From positions 1 through 32,593 of the forward strand of contig NZ_JAAORB010000034.1 in assembly GCF_011601345.1 (NCBI RefSeq): DNA of 32,593 nt. Reading direction: 5' to 3'. Positions within the stretch are counted from its first letter, which is position 1. Each line of letters opens with the position of its first letter. Positions 8,144 to 17,021 of the stretch are shown one piece after another. The notes below the pieces were generated by a model that was not told the origin of the DNA, did no database searches, and saw only the letters and a program-made list of their open reading frames with translations. Made by a program: the position numbers and the translations under genes. This DNA is from Roseovarius gahaiensis (lineage in GTDB: Bacteria; Pseudomonadota; Alphaproteobacteria; Rhodobacterales; Rhodobacteraceae).

Positions 8144-9079
8144 GTGCGCAACCATCGCGATCATGGCGGTGGGCTGGATGCTGCCGTGGCGCAGTATGGC
8201 GGGGCGCGCGCCAATTGGATTGACCTGTCGACCGGCATCAACCCGGTGGCCTACCCGATCCCTGCATTGGCCCTCGATGTCTGGACGGCCCTGCCCGACC
8301 ACGCGGCGCAAACCGCATTGATCACCGCCGCGCGAGAGTTCTGGCAGGTGCCCGACGGGGCCGAAATACTGGCCGCGCCGGGCGCTTCGAGCCTGATCGC
8401 CAACCTGCCCACATTGGCCCCGGCAGGCCGGGCACACATTCCCACCCCAACCTACAACGAACATGCCGCCGCATTTGCCGCGCATGGCTGGACCCTTGGC
8501 AAGGACCATCCCGACGCCAAGGTCATCGTGCATCCCAACAACCCGACTGGACACTGGTATGACTCAGATGCGTTAACCGTGCCGCTGACGATCATCGACG
8601 AAAGTTTCGCCGATGTCGCGCCGGACCGGTCGCTTGTGGGCCACGCGGCACGGCCCGGTGTGGTGGTCCTGAAAAGTTTCGGCAAGTTCTGGGGGTTGGC
8701 CGGGCTGCGGTTGGGCTTTGCCATTGCCACACCCGACACGATCAACCGGCTGGCCGATCTGCTGGGGCCGTGGCCCGTCTCTGGCCCGGCGCTGGAAATC
8801 GGACACAAGGCATTGTGCGATCAGGCATGGGCCACTGCAACGCGCAACCGGCTGTCCGCCGATGCCGACCGGCTGGATCAGCTTGTAACGCGCACGGGCG
8901 CCACGGTTGAAGGCGGCTGCCCGCTGTTTCGCCTGTATGGCGTTGACGATGCCAAGGGCTTGCAAACCCAACTGGCCAAACACCATATCTGGAGCCGTAT
9001 CTTTCCTTATTCCCGGCACTGGCTGCGCCTTGGCCTACCCGCGCCGGATCAGTGGCACAGGCTGGAGGCCGCGTTATGA
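8144..9079 (+). CDS. cobC: Threonine-phosphate decarboxylase (CobC of P. denitrificans; CobD of Salmonella)
   Basis: A PLP-dependent fold-type I enzyme (311 aa, slightly shorter than enteric homologues) that makes (R)-1-amino-2-propanol phosphate, the linker between the corrin ring and the nucleotide loop of cobalamin. Characteristic features: the N-terminal [36 protein letters not shown] and the PLP lysine in [20 protein letters not shown]. The start is GTG at 8144. The stop overlaps the start of the cobD-type gene (ATGA), which makes the product it joins to the ring. The gene is known by different names in the two naming systems; the alphaproteobacterial name is used here. Confidence 0.9.
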   Translation: MRNHRDHGGGLDAAVAQYGGARANWIDLSTGINPVAYPIPALALDVWTALPDHAAQTALITAAREFWQVPDGAEILAAPGASSLIANLPTLAPAGRAHIPTPTYNEHAAAFAAHGWTLGKDHPDAKVIVHPNNPTGHWYDSDALTVPLTIIDESFADVAPDRSLVGHAARPGVVVLKSFGKFWGLAGLRLGFAIATPDTINRLADLLGPWPVSGPALEIGHKALCDQAWATATRNRLSADADRLDQLVTRTGATVEGGCPLFRLYGVDDAKGLQTQLAKHHIWSRIFPYSRHWLRLGLPAPDQWHRLEAAL

Positions 9080-9996
9080 GCACCGCGTTTGTATTGAGTT
9101 TCGCCATGGTTCTGGATGCCCTTCTGGGCGAGCCGCGCTGGATTTGGGGCCGCCTGCCCCACCCGGCGGTGCTCATGGGACGGGCCGTTGGTTGGCTTGA
9201 GGAGCGGCTGAACAATGGCACCGCGCGCCGGGCCAAGGGGGCGGCGGCACTGGCCCTGCTGGTCCTGGGGGCCGCCATGCTTGGCATGGCGCTTGGCCTG
9301 TTTGGCTGGCCGCTTGAGATCATCGTGGTCGCCGTTTTGCTGGCACAACGGTCTTTGGTGGACCATGTGCGCGCGGTGGCCGATGCGCTGCGCATGTCAG
9401 TGGCCGAGGGGCGGCGCGCCGTCGGCATGATTGTGGGGCGCGACACCGCCGGGATGGACAGGCCCGACATCGCCCGCGCAGCGATTGAATCAGCGGCTGA
9501 AAACCTGAGCGATGGCGTGATTGCCCCGGCGTTCTGGTTTCTGGTGGCGGGGCTGCCGGGGCTGTTGATCTACAAGATCGCCAACACCGCAGACTCGATG
9601 ATCGGCTACCGGACCGAACGCTATGAGGCCTTTGGCTGGGCGGCGGCGCGGTTTGATGACGTGCTAAACGTGATCCCCGCACGGCTGACGGCACTTTTGA
9701 TCGCCGCGACGCATCGTGGTTTGCAGGGATGGCGCGCCATCGTTGCAGATGCCCGGCTGCACCGGTCGCCCAATGCCGGATGGCCCGAAGCCGCCATGGC
9801 CCGCGCCCTGAACGTGGCGCTATCGGGGCCACGATCCTATGACGGCACGGTTCAGCATTTTCCGTGGGTTCATGGCTTTGGCCAAAAAGACATCGGCGCA
9901 CCACAGATCGAAGCCGCCTGCATCGCGCTGTGGCGGACATGGGGCGCAGGTCTGGCGTTTGTGGTGGTGCTGGCCGTTTTGGGCGCCGCCCTTTAG
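9076..9996 (+). CDS. cobD: Adenosylcobinamide-phosphate synthase (CobD of P. denitrificans; CbiB)
   Basis: A polytopic inner-membrane protein (306 aa, normal length) that attaches aminopropanol or its phosphate to the propionate side chain of adenosylcobyric acid. CbiB family marks: [24 protein letters not shown] at the N-terminus, [20 protein letters not shown] with [11 protein letters not shown], and the [20 protein letters not shown] segment. At least four hydrophobic segments are visible, including the last ones at the C-terminus. The start at 9076 overlaps the upstream stop (ATGA) and fits the family N-terminus better than the in-frame ATG at 9052. It is the last gene of the DUF1636-cobC-cobD operon. 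Confidence 0.93.
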   Translation: MSTAFVLSFAMVLDALLGEPRWIWGRLPHPAVLMGRAVGWLEERLNNGTARRAKGAAALALLVLGAAMLGMALGLFGWPLEIIVVAVLLAQRSLVDHVRAVADALRMSVAEGRRAVGMIVGRDTAGMDRPDIARAAIESAAENLSDGVIAPAFWFLVAGLPGLLIYKIANTADSMIGYRTERYEAFGWAAARFDDVLNVIPARLTALLIAATHRGLQGWRAIVADARLHRSPNAGWPEAAMARALNVALSGPRSYDGTVQHFPWVHGFGQKDIGAPQIEAACIALWRTWGAGLAFVVVLAVLGAAL

Positions 9997-10032
9997 GCTG
10001 ACCTTAAAGGGACTTTGCTAGGGAATTTCATC

Positions 10033-11205
10033 ATGCGTGTGCTTGCATTTATTATCAGCCTTGGGCTTGCTATCCCGCAAGCTGTCAGCGCGCAAAGCTG
10101 CGGTGGCAGTTTTGCGGGTTTTGTCGACGACCTAAAGCAAGAGGCCATAGCGCGCGGCCATGCGCCCGACACGGTGGCCCAATTCTTTGCGCCGGTGCGC
10201 CAAGACCCGGCGGTGATCAAGGCCGACCGGCGGCAGGGTGTCTTTCAGATGCCGTTTGTCGATTTTGCCCGCCGCCTGATCAGCGCGGGCCGCCTGCAAA
10301 AGGGCCGCCAAATGGCGCAAACCTATGATGACGTGTTCAACCGGATTGAGCAGACCTACGGCATCAATCGCGGCGTTCTGCTGGCGTTTTGGGCGTTTGA
10401 AACCGATTACGGCGCGTTTCAGGGGGATTTCAACACGCTCAATGCGCTTGTCACCCTGTCGCATGATTGCCGCCGCCCCGACCTGTTCCGCCCGCAGATT
10501 TTTGCCGCGCTAAAACTGTTCGAACAAGGCGATTTCAGCCCCACCCGGACCACCGGCGCTTGGGCCGGTGAGATCGGCATGGTGCAAATGCTGCCGCAGG
10601 ACATTCTGGACAATGGCGTGGATGGGGACGGCGACGGGCATGTCAGCCTGAAAACCTCGGCCCCGGATGCGCTGATGTCGGGGGCAAAAATGCTCAGCCA
10701 TCTGGGCTGGCGCGCCGGGGAACCTTGGCTGCAAGAAGTCACACTGCCGGACAACATGGATTGGGCACAAACCGGGTTGCGCACACAAAAACCGGGGGCC
10801 GACTGGGCAGCCATGGGGGTTCGGCCCCGACACGACGACATAGCGGACGACTTGCCCGCCAGCCTGCTGGTGCCACAGGGCCGTGGCGGGCCAGCGTTTT
10901 TGGCCTATCCGAATTTCCGTGTGTATTTCGAATGGAACCAAAGTTTCGTCTATGTTTTGACAGCGGCCTATTTTGCCAACCGGCTTGAAGGTGCGCCGGT
11001 GTTCGAGGCAGGCAACCCCGCGCCGGGACTGTCCGCAGAACAGATGAAAGACCTGCAACGCAAGCTGGCCGCGCGCGGCTATGACGTGGGCAAGATCGAC
11101 GGCATTTTGGGCGCGGGCACCCGTGCCTCTGTGCAGGACATCCAGCAAAAGCTGGGCTTGCCCGCTGATGCGTGGCCGACACGCGATTTGCTCAACAGGT
11201 TGTAA
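10033..11205 (+). CDS. Lytic murein transglycosylase, MltB-like, with C-terminal peptidoglycan-binding domain
   Basis: A periplasmic enzyme (390 aa) that cleaves glycan strands to 1,6-anhydro-muropeptides. The signal peptide MRVLAFIISLGLAIPQAVSA-Q is clear and sets the start at 10033, not the TTG at 10015. The SLT_2/MltB domain covers about residues 25-310, with the catalytic glutamate in LLAFWAFETDYGAFQGDFNT and the motif GAWAGEIGMVQMLPQDI. A PG_binding_1 domain follows at about 330-390 (MKDLQRKLAARGYDVGKIDG). It lies 36 bases after cobD but has no functional link to it, and it converges on the lipoprotein gene. Confidence 0.92.
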   Translation: MRVLAFIISLGLAIPQAVSAQSCGGSFAGFVDDLKQEAIARGHAPDTVAQFFAPVRQDPAVIKADRRQGVFQMPFVDFARRLISAGRLQKGRQMAQTYDDVFNRIEQTYGINRGVLLAFWAFETDYGAFQGDFNTLNALVTLSHDCRRPDLFRPQIFAALKLFEQGDFSPTRTTGAWAGEIGMVQMLPQDILDNGVDGDGDGHVSLKTSAPDALMSGAKMLSHLGWRAGEPWLQEVTLPDNMDWAQTGLRTQKPGADWAAMGVRPRHDDIADDLPASLLVPQGRGGPAFLAYPNFRVYFEWNQSFVYVLTAAYFANRLEGAPVFEAGNPAPGLSAEQMKDLQRKLAARGYDVGKIDGILGAGTRASVQDIQQKLGLPADAWPTRDLLNRL

Positions 11206-11219
11206 ACAGGGCAACCAGC

Positions 11220-11813
11220 CTAGCCGCCCGCGCCTTCCAGCAATTGCTGCGCCCGGTCGTGGCCCAGTTTCCACGCCAGAATTTCGGCGCGCGGATGCCA
11301 GTTATAGCGGCGATCCTTCAGCGTGGGGGACCAGAACAATTCCCCGCCCTTACGCCAAGGATCCAGAACGATCCCGTCAAACATGCTGTCGCCCTGTTGG
11401 CTTAGGATCACGGTGCTGTGTTCCAAAAGAATGGGGTTTTTGGCGTTGGCAATCGCGCGATGCATTTGCAAGGTCTGGAAGTTTTCAGCGTTCAGCCGGG
11501 TTTCCATATCCTTGGCCCAATGCCAGCACAGGCCGCGCGGCTTTAGCCCCATGTTGACCTTGGTGTTATGGATAATCGCCGGGTCGGTGATCTGGTATTC
11601 GCGCGCCAATTGGTGAGTGTGTTCATATGCGATGCGCGCCGCGCGCTGCGCTTCTTCGGGGTCAACCTCAGCCCCCAGCGACAGGACCGCCTGCTCCAGC
11701 CGCGCCACATCCTGCGCGGTGCCCGGCGGCGGCGGGCCATCTGCACGGGGGGTGGCACAGGCGGACAGGGCCATAAGGCCAAGCAAAGCAAGGAAGCGCA
11801 TGAAAACCGGCAT
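11220..11813 (-). CDS. Lipoprotein with a possible transglutaminase/cysteine-peptidase-like Cys-His-Asp triad
   Basis: 197 aa, with a type II signal peptide and lipobox LSAC giving a lipidated Cys19 (numbering from 11813; an ATG four codons later would serve as well). The next residues (A20, T21) favour outer-membrane sorting. The family is not one I can name. Visible marks are RGLCWHWAKDMETRL with C96, LLEHSTVILS with H132, and IVLDPWRKGG with D151. The order and spacing of Cys, His and Asp, and the G-x-C and x-D-P-W contexts, resemble transglutaminase-like or papain-fold hydrolases. This catalytic reading is inference. It faces the MltB-type gene tail to tail, with 14 bases between the two stop codons, so a cell-wall role is possible. 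Confidence 0.75.
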   Translation of the reverse strand: MPVFMRFLALLGLMALSACATPRADGPPPPGTAQDVARLEQAVLSLGAEVDPEEAQRAARIAYEHTHQLAREYQITDPAIIHNTKVNMGLKPRGLCWHWAKDMETRLNAENFQTLQMHRAIANAKNPILLEHSTVILSQQGDSMFDGIVLDPWRKGGELFWSPTLKDRRYNWHPRAEILAWKLGHDRAQQLLEGAGG

Positions 11814-12030
11814 GGGCTGATATGATCCTGACCTGTAACCCCTATTTGCAAACTCACCTACTCGGCGGTGCAGGATTTGTCGAGATTGCCGAAACAGACC
11901 CCACGGGGATGTTATGGAGAGAGACCAAGCCCGTTAACCAAGCGCATCCGACCCGTCTTTACTTTTTCGCAATCCTTACGCATGATGATGGCCACATCGG
12001 AAGTTCTGTCAGTGTCTTCACTGAACAGGT
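11814..12030 (+). other. Gene-poor stretch; possible untranslated plus-strand transcript
   Basis: No recognisable protein is encoded here. An 88-codon frame (11822-12088) runs through the terminator and has no family resemblance. Because a strong plus-strand terminator follows at 12031 while both flanking genes are on the minus strand, a short non-coding transcript is possible. I could not find a convincing promoter (no good -35/-10 pair) and the sequence does not match 6S, SRP, RNase P or tmRNA as I know them. Confidence 0.3.
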
Positions 12031-12067
12031 GACCCGGCAGAGTTGCCGCTCTGCCGGGTCTTTCTTT
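12031..12067 (+). terminator. Orphan rho-independent terminator
   Basis: A perfect 12-bp stem GACCCGGCAGAG / CTCTGCCGGGTC (12031-12042 with 12049-12060), a 6-base loop and the tail TTTCTTT. The T-run is only on the plus strand. No plus-strand gene ends nearby: the nearest one upstream stops at 11205 and a minus-strand gene intervenes. Confidence 0.85.
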
Positions 12068-12076
12068 GTCAGGGCA

Positions 12077-12166
12077 TCACCGCCCTAGCCAAAGCCGAAT
12101 GATTGCAACCATCAGCGTTCCCGCAGCAATCGCAACCATCCATCTTCGGAAGTTCCTTTCGGTCAG
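12077..12166 (-). CDS. Possible very small membrane protein (29 aa)
   Basis: Reading leftward, a near-perfect Shine-Dalgarno AAGGAGGTG (ending at about 12173) is followed six bases later by CTG and an open frame. The frame gives TERNFRRWMVAIAAGTLMVA and then IIRLWLGR before TGA: a basic N-terminus and one hydrophobic segment, as in small single-span membrane proteins. An in-frame GTG three codons earlier overlaps the SD itself. A short GC hairpin (CCGCTG/CAGCGG) lies just upstream. It sits between smc and the lipoprotein gene on the same strand. The rare CTG start and the size make this tentative. Confidence 0.35.
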   Translation of the reverse strand: MTERNFRRWMVAIAAGTLMVAIIRLWLGR

Positions 12167-12261
12167 TGTCCCCACCTCCTTCCGCTGCGATAGGTCACAG
12201 CGGGATTACAATCGAGGGCTACGCTGAAGGAAATGTTAAAAAGTAGCGAAAATTTTTTCGA

Positions 12262-15200
12262 TCACGCCACCATCGCCTCGGCCTTTTTAAGATCGACCGA
12301 AACCAGTTGGCTAACGCCTTGTTCGGCCATGGTGACGCCAAATAGGCGGTCCATGCGGCTCATGGTGACGGCGTGGTGGGTGATGATCAGGAACCGGGTT
12401 TCAGTGCGGCGGCACATTTCGTCCAGCATGTCGCAGAACCGGCCCACATTGGCATCGTCAAGCGGCGCGTCGACCTCGTCCAGCACGCAGATCGGCGCGG
12501 GATTGGCCAAGAACACGGCAAAGATCAGCGCAAGCGCGGTCAGGGTCTGCTCCCCCCCGGACAAAAGCGATAGCGTCGCCAGTTTCTTGCCCGGCGGCTG
12601 GCACATGATTTCCAGTCCGGCATCCAGCGGATCGTCGCTTTCGACCATGACAAGATTGGCCTCGCCGCCGCCAAAAAGATGCATGAACAGCATCGAGAAG
12701 TTCGAATTCACCTGCTCGAACGCCGTCAGCAGGCGTTCGCGGCCCTCGCGGTTCAGGCTGGCGATGCCGTTGCGCAATTCGCGAATTGCGCCCTCAAGAT
12801 CGGCCTTTTCCGAAACAAGGCTGTCATGTTCTTCCTGCACTTCACGGGCGTCTTCCTCGGCCCGCAGGTTGACGGCCCCCAACGCATCGCGCTGGCGCTT
12901 CAGGCGGTTCACATCGGCCTCGATCGCATCTGAGGCCGGCATGTTGTCCGGATCGGCCTGAAGCTGCTCCAGCAAGTTTTCCGGCGTCGTGTCCTGTTCA
13001 TCGGCAATGCGTTCGGCGGCATAGGCCTGCGCATCGCGGGCCGCATCGCAGCGCGCCTCGGACCGGGCGCGGGCCTCGCGGGCCTCAGACGCTGTGCGTT
13101 CGGCATCGCGTTCGCCTGCCACCGCTTCGCGCGCGGCCCCCTCGGCGGCGGACAGGGTATCGGCGGCTTGCGCGCGGCGCGCCTCCGCGCGTTCAATCTC
13201 GGCGCTAAGCTCCGCGCGTTTTGCAGCGATGTCTTCGGGGGCGGCTGTGGCCTCGGACAGCTCCACTTCGGAGGCAGCCTTGCGTTCGGCCAGTTCGGCG
13301 CTGCGTTTTTCAGCGGTGTCCAAACGGTGCCGCCAGCCGCTGAGTTCTTTGGTCACTTCTTGGGCGCGACGGGTGCGCGCCTCACCCTCGCGGCGCACCT
13401 CGTCATGCTGCGAACGCTTGGCCATCATCGTCATGCGGGCGGCTTCGACCGTCATCTTGACGTCTTCGGCCCGTGCACGCGCGGCCTCCAGATCGCCCAG
13501 ATCCTGCAGACCTTTTTCCGCCTCAGCCAATTGCGTGCGCGCGGCCAGTGCCTCTTGTTCGTGGCGGGTGACGGCAAGGCCCATCGATTCCAGCTTGGAC
13601 TGCGCAAGATTGCGGTCGGCCTCGGCCCGGCTTAGGGCGCGGTTGGCCTGATTGAGATCGGCATCGGCAGCGCGGCGGGCCTCGCGGGCCTGTTTGTCGG
13701 CCTCGGCCAACTCAGTCAGCCGTGCGCGCAGGGTTTCATGCGCCCCAGCGGCGCCCTCGGCGCGCGCGGTGGCATGTGCCAGTTCCTGCTTCAGCTCTTC
13801 CAGACGGTTCAACTGTTGCAGACGCAAGGCCGCCGCCGATGGCGCATCTTCGGCCCACGCGCGATACCCATCCCAACGCCACAGGTCACCTTCACGGGTG
13901 ACAAGGCGTTGACCGGGCTTCAACAAGGGCTGAAGACGCGGGCCGTCCTCGGCCTCGACCAGACCAATCTGGAACATCCGCCGCGCCAGCACTTCGGGCA
14001 CCGACACATGGTTGGTCAACGCGGTCACGCCGTCGGGCAGGGTTTGCGCGGCCTGATAACCCGGCATCACCATCCACCCCGAGGGGCCATCCTCGTCAAC
14101 CTCGGGCGCGCGCAGATCGTCGGCAAGCGCCGCCCCCAGAGCCTTTTCAAAGCCTTGCTCGACCTGCAACCGATCAAGGATCTGCCCCCCCTCGGCGGTG
14201 TCGCGATCCACCAGCCGCGCAAGTGCCGTCACCTCGGCCGACAGGGCATTAACCTCGCCCTCGGCCTCGGACCGCTCTGCGCGTGCCGTTGTTTCACGCG
14301 CTTGCGTTTCGGCGCGGGCATTTTCAGCGGCGTTCAGGGTTTCCTCGGCGGTTTCAGCAGCCTTGAGCGCTGTGGCCTCGGCGGTTTGGGCGGCCTCGTA
14401 ATCCTGCCCAGCCCGCGCCAACGCATCCTTGGCGGATTGTGCGGCACTGCGGGCGCGCTCGGCCTCGGCCTCGCTTTTTTGCAGGGTTTTGCGGCTATCC
14501 TCTACAAATCTCTGCGCCGATTGATGACGCGCGGCAAGGCGGGCCACATCTTCGGTCAATTGGCTCAACTCGGTTTCGCGATCCTGCAAAATCTGCGCCG
14601 CCTCTCGCGATGCCTCGGCAGCGGCGGCCAGCCGCTCCTCTTGCCCTTCACTGGCCTTGGCCAGTTCTCGGGCCTCCCATTCCAGCCGTTCGATGGTTTC
14701 ACCCGCATCTCGGTTGAGGCCGGACTCACGGTCGATGTCCCGGCTCAGTTGGTCGATCCGGTTTTGCAGCGTTTCAATACGGGAGCGGGCGCTTTCCTCT
14801 TGCTCGGCCAAGGCATCGCGCTGCACTTGCAAGCGTTGCAGGATGGCGGCGGCAATTGCCTCTTCCTCGCGCAAGGACGGCAGGGCATCTTCTGCCTTGG
14901 CCCGCTCTTTCGCAGCGGCGCGCGCCGCGGCTTCGGCCTGTGATGCGGCGGTGGTGCGATTTCGCAATTCGTCTTCGGCGCGGGCGCGGGCCTCGTCGGC
15001 CTCTTTCCAGCGGCGATACAGCAAAAGCCCTTCAGCTTGCCGCAGGTCTTCACCAATGGCGCGATAGCGGGCCGCCTGCCGGGCCTGCCGGGCCAGTTGC
15101 GCCAATTGCGCAGCCAATTGTTCGATCACATCATCGACACGGGTCAGGTTTTGCTCGGCACCTTTCAACTTCAACTCGGCCTCGTGACGCCGCTGATACA

Positions 15201-15717
15201 GCCCCGAGATACCGGCGGCTTCCTCAAGAATGCGACGGCGGGCCTTGGGTTTGGCGTTGATCAGTTCGGAAATCTGCCCCTGCCGCACCAGCGCCGGGGA
15301 ATGCGCCCCGGTCGAGGCATCGGCAAACAACATTTGCACGTCGCGCGCGCGCACGTCCTTGCCGTTGACCTTGTAGGCACTGCCGACATCGCGGGTGATC
15401 CGGCGGATGATATCCAGCGTGTCGGCATCGTTGAATCCGGCCGGGGCCAACCTGTCGGAATTGTCGAGCTGTAATGCGACTTCGGCAAAATTGCGCGCCG
15501 GGCGCGAGGCCGCCCCGGCAAAAATCACATCCTCCATGCCCCCACCCCGCATGGCCGTTGGGCGGTTTTCGCCCATGACCCAGCGCAGCGCCTCAAGCAG
15601 GTTCGACTTGCCGCAGCCGTTTGGCCCGACGACGCCAGTCAGACCCTGTGCAATGTGCAGGTCGGTCGGGTCGACAAAGCTTTTGAAGCCGGTCAGTCTG
15701 AGCTTGGTAAACTGCAA
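12262..15717 (-). CDS. smc: Chromosome segregation protein SMC
   Basis: The condensin ATPase (about 1151 aa) that compacts and separates sister chromosomes. The N-terminal head has Walker A GPNGCGKSN near residue 33. Then come a long Ala/Glu/Arg-rich coiled coil, a hinge near residues 510-640 (GASGWMV-type region, here GPSGWMVMPGYQ), a second coiled coil, and the C-terminal head with signature LLSGGEQTLTALAL and Walker B PICVLDEVDAPLDDANVGRF. The start is uncertain: the open frame reaches a TTG at 15741, but homologues begin at xQFTKLRLTGFKSF. That matches a TTG at 15717 with GAGGTG just upstream, used here. An AT-rich palindrome with a T-run just past the stop (about 12240-12260) may be a weak terminator. 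ScpA and ScpB are not in the window. Confidence 0.95.
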   Translation of the reverse strand: MQFTKLRLTGFKSFVDPTDLHIAQGLTGVVGPNGCGKSNLLEALRWVMGENRPTAMRGGGMEDVIFAGAASRPARNFAEVALQLDNSDRLAPAGFNDADTLDIIRRITRDVGSAYKVNGKDVRARDVQMLFADASTGAHSPALVRQGQISELINAKPKARRRILEEAAGISGLYQRRHEAELKLKGAEQNLTRVDDVIEQLAAQLAQLARQARQAARYRAIGEDLRQAEGLLLYRRWKEADEARARAEDELRNRTTAASQAEAAARAAAKERAKAEDALPSLREEEAIAAAILQRLQVQRDALAEQEESARSRIETLQNRIDQLSRDIDRESGLNRDAGETIERLEWEARELAKASEGQEERLAAAAEASREAAQILQDRETELSQLTEDVARLAARHQSAQRFVEDSRKTLQKSEAEAERARSAAQSAKDALARAGQDYEAAQTAEATALKAAETAEETLNAAENARAETQARETTARAERSEAEGEVNALSAEVTALARLVDRDTAEGGQILDRLQVEQGFEKALGAALADDLRAPEVDEDGPSGWMVMPGYQAAQTLPDGVTALTNHVSVPEVLARRMFQIGLVEAEDGPRLQPLLKPGQRLVTREGDLWRWDGYRAWAEDAPSAAALRLQQLNRLEELKQELAHATARAEGAAGAHETLRARLTELAEADKQAREARRAADADLNQANRALSRAEADRNLAQSKLESMGLAVTRHEQEALAARTQLAEAEKGLQDLGDLEAARARAEDVKMTVEAARMTMMAKRSQHDEVRREGEARTRRAQEVTKELSGWRHRLDTAEKRSAELAERKAASEVELSEATAAPEDIAAKRAELSAEIERAEARRAQAADTLSAAEGAAREAVAGERDAERTASEAREARARSEARCDAARDAQAYAAERIADEQDTTPENLLEQLQADPDNMPASDAIEADVNRLKRQRDALGAVNLRAEEDAREVQEEHDSLVSEKADLEGAIRELRNGIASLNREGRERLLTAFEQVNSNFSMLFMHLFGGGEANLVMVESDDPLDAGLEIMCQPPGKKLATLSLLSGGEQTLTALALIFAVFLANPAPICVLDEVDAPLDDANVGRFCDMLDEMCRRTETRFLIITHHAVTMSRMDRLFGVTMAEQGVSQLVSVDLKKAEAMVA

Positions 15718-15815
15718 AGGCACCTCGGGACATGATTCCAATGTGACGGGAAATGTGACGGGCGGCCGCTGCTCCTGTCAACTTCAAACCCCACAATATG
15801 GGCGTCGCACCCCAG

Positions 15816-15824
15816 TTATCCACA
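15816..15824 (+). promoter_or_regulatory. Consensus DnaA box upstream of smc
   Basis: TTATCCACA, identical to the high-affinity E. coli DnaA box, in the 280-base non-coding stretch between smc and the riboswitch promoter. It is single, so this is not an origin; it could be a DnaA-responsive site in the smc promoter region. The rest of the stretch (15742-15997) shows no gene I can support. Confidence 0.4.
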
Positions 15825-15997
15825 AGATATATGTGAAATCGGCTGATTCTCGCATTCATTTCGGCTCAACCGCCGCAACAGCGCGCACCCTTTGAGACAG
15901 TGATTCTGAGTGACGACCAACTGCGCAACACACCGCACAAGCCTTTGATCGCGGCCTTGCAATGGCGCGAAGACGCCGGTGATGGTCGCAATCGTCC

Positions 15998-16036
15998 TTG
16001 ACGGAACCTTCCCGTCTCGCCATACCATATGGTGTG
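15998..16036 (+). promoter_or_regulatory. Predicted promoter of the hupE leader, overlapped by a palindrome
   Basis: TTGACG (15998-16003), a 17-base spacer and CATACC (16021-16026) form a plausible housekeeping promoter. The -10 lies within the near-perfect palindrome CATACCATATGGTGTG (16021-16036, core ACCATATGGT). Such a palindrome at the start site could be an operator, giving a second control in addition to the riboswitch. Confidence 0.5.
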
Positions 16037-16240
16037 TGGTTCCCCACCAAAGGTGCAAAGCATCGGGGATGAAACAGGGAATGACGTGACGGCGGACCCA
16101 GTTAGGGCGCCCATGCGTCAGCCGCCCCCGCGACTGTAAGCGGAGAGCGTGCGCCGGATGTCCACTGGGGAATTCCCCGGGAAGGGCGGCGACCGCAATG
16201 ACCCGCGAGCCAGGAGACCGGCCACGCTACGGGTGCACGC
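16033..16240 (+). promoter_or_regulatory. Cobalamin (B12) riboswitch
   Basis: The leader of hupE carries the hallmarks of the AdoCbl riboswitch in order: ATGAAACAGGGAAT, then GCCCCCGCGACTGTAAGCGG (ending about 16142), CCACTGG followed by CCGGGAAGG, and the B12 box GAGCCAGGAGACCGGCC (16207-16223). Boundaries are approximate. Downstream are hairpins CAACGGA/TCCGTTG (16256-16277) and GGCGGA/TCCGC (about 16294-16309). There is no T-run, and the ribosome site AAGGGGA lies just before the hupE ATG. Control of translation start is therefore more likely than intrinsic termination. High cobalamin should shut off hupE and perhaps the genes downstream. Confidence 0.93.
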
Positions 16241-16359
16241 ACCCGGACAAGGAAACAACGGACGGGGTGTTCCGTTGGGGGACCAACCAACAGGCGGAGT
16301 GTATCCGCTGGCCCCTCCGACGACCCCCCTTCAAAGATACAACCCTAAGGGGACAGAAA

Positions 16360-17004
16360 ATGAAAAAACTCTTTGCAGTCGCCGCAGCCACGCTGGCCGC
16401 AACTCCCGCCTTGGCGCATCACCCACTGGATGGCATGCCAATGGAAACCTTCATGCACGGCTTGATGTCCGGTTTCGGCCATCCGGTGCTGGGCTTTGAC
16501 CACATGTTCTTTGTGGTCGCGATGGGCATTGCCGCGCTGTTCACCACGCAGCGTATGCTGGCCCCGGCGGGCTATATCGCCGCCATGCTGGTCGGGTGCG
16601 GCCTGATGTATGCCGGCGTTGCGATGCCGATGCAGGAAACCGTGATCGTGATTTCGCTGCTGGCTATGGGCGGCATTGTCCTGTCGGGCCGCGCGCTTGG
16701 CACCGGCACCGCGATTGCGCTTTTTGCCGCGTTCGGCCTGTTTCACGGCTCGGCCTTTGGTGGCAGCATCGCCGCACAAGAAGGCGGCGTGAATACCGCC
16801 GTTCTGCTGGGCTACCTGATCGGTCTGGGCGTCGTTCAATACGCCATCGCCATCGCCGCCGGCTGGGTCGTCGAGAAAATCTTTGGCGCGACCGAAGCAT
16901 CGGCCATCAACGCGCGACTGGCCGGGGCCATGGTGGCCGGTGTTGGCCTGTTCCTGAGCCTCGAAATCGTCGAAGGCCCGCTGGTTTCTATGATCGCGGG
17001 CTAA
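16360..17004 (+). CDS. hupE: HupE/UreJ family transporter, probably cobalt uptake
   Basis: An inner-membrane protein (214 aa) with a cleavable signal sequence MKKLFAVAAATLAATPALA-HH and about six hydrophobic segments. Family marks are HHPLDGMPM just after cleavage, HPVLGFDHMFFVVAMG and GLFHGSAFGG, with histidines and aspartate that probably bind the metal. HupE/UreJ proteins carry Ni or Co; the cobalamin riboswitch directly upstream and the CobW and CobN genes downstream point to cobalt. The start at 16360 follows AAGGGGACAG and places the signal peptide at the N-terminus; longer in-frame starts would run into the riboswitch. A terminator-like hairpin follows, so expression of downstream genes may be partly uncoupled. 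Confidence 0.88.
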   Translation: MKKLFAVAAATLAATPALAHHPLDGMPMETFMHGLMSGFGHPVLGFDHMFFVVAMGIAALFTTQRMLAPAGYIAAMLVGCGLMYAGVAMPMQETVIVISLLAMGGIVLSGRALGTGTAIALFAAFGLFHGSAFGGSIAAQEGGVNTAVLLGYLIGLGVVQYAIAIAAGWVVEKIFGATEASAINARLAGAMVAGVGLFLSLEIVEGPLVSMIAG

Positions 17005-17021
17005 CCTGACCAAATCCGGAT

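Noticed and set aside
11822..12088. An 88-codon plus-strand frame
   Set aside because: It reads through the perfect terminator hairpin, has no family resemblance and no clear ribosome site.
12233..15067. Several long plus-strand open frames opposite smc (for example 13738-14943)
   Set aside because: They mirror the GC-rich coiled-coil coding sequence of smc, are rich in Arg, Ser and Ala, and show no family motif.
15816..16058. An 80-codon minus-strand frame upstream of smc
   Set aside because: It overlaps the predicted hupE promoter and the start of the B12 riboswitch, and its composition is not protein-like.
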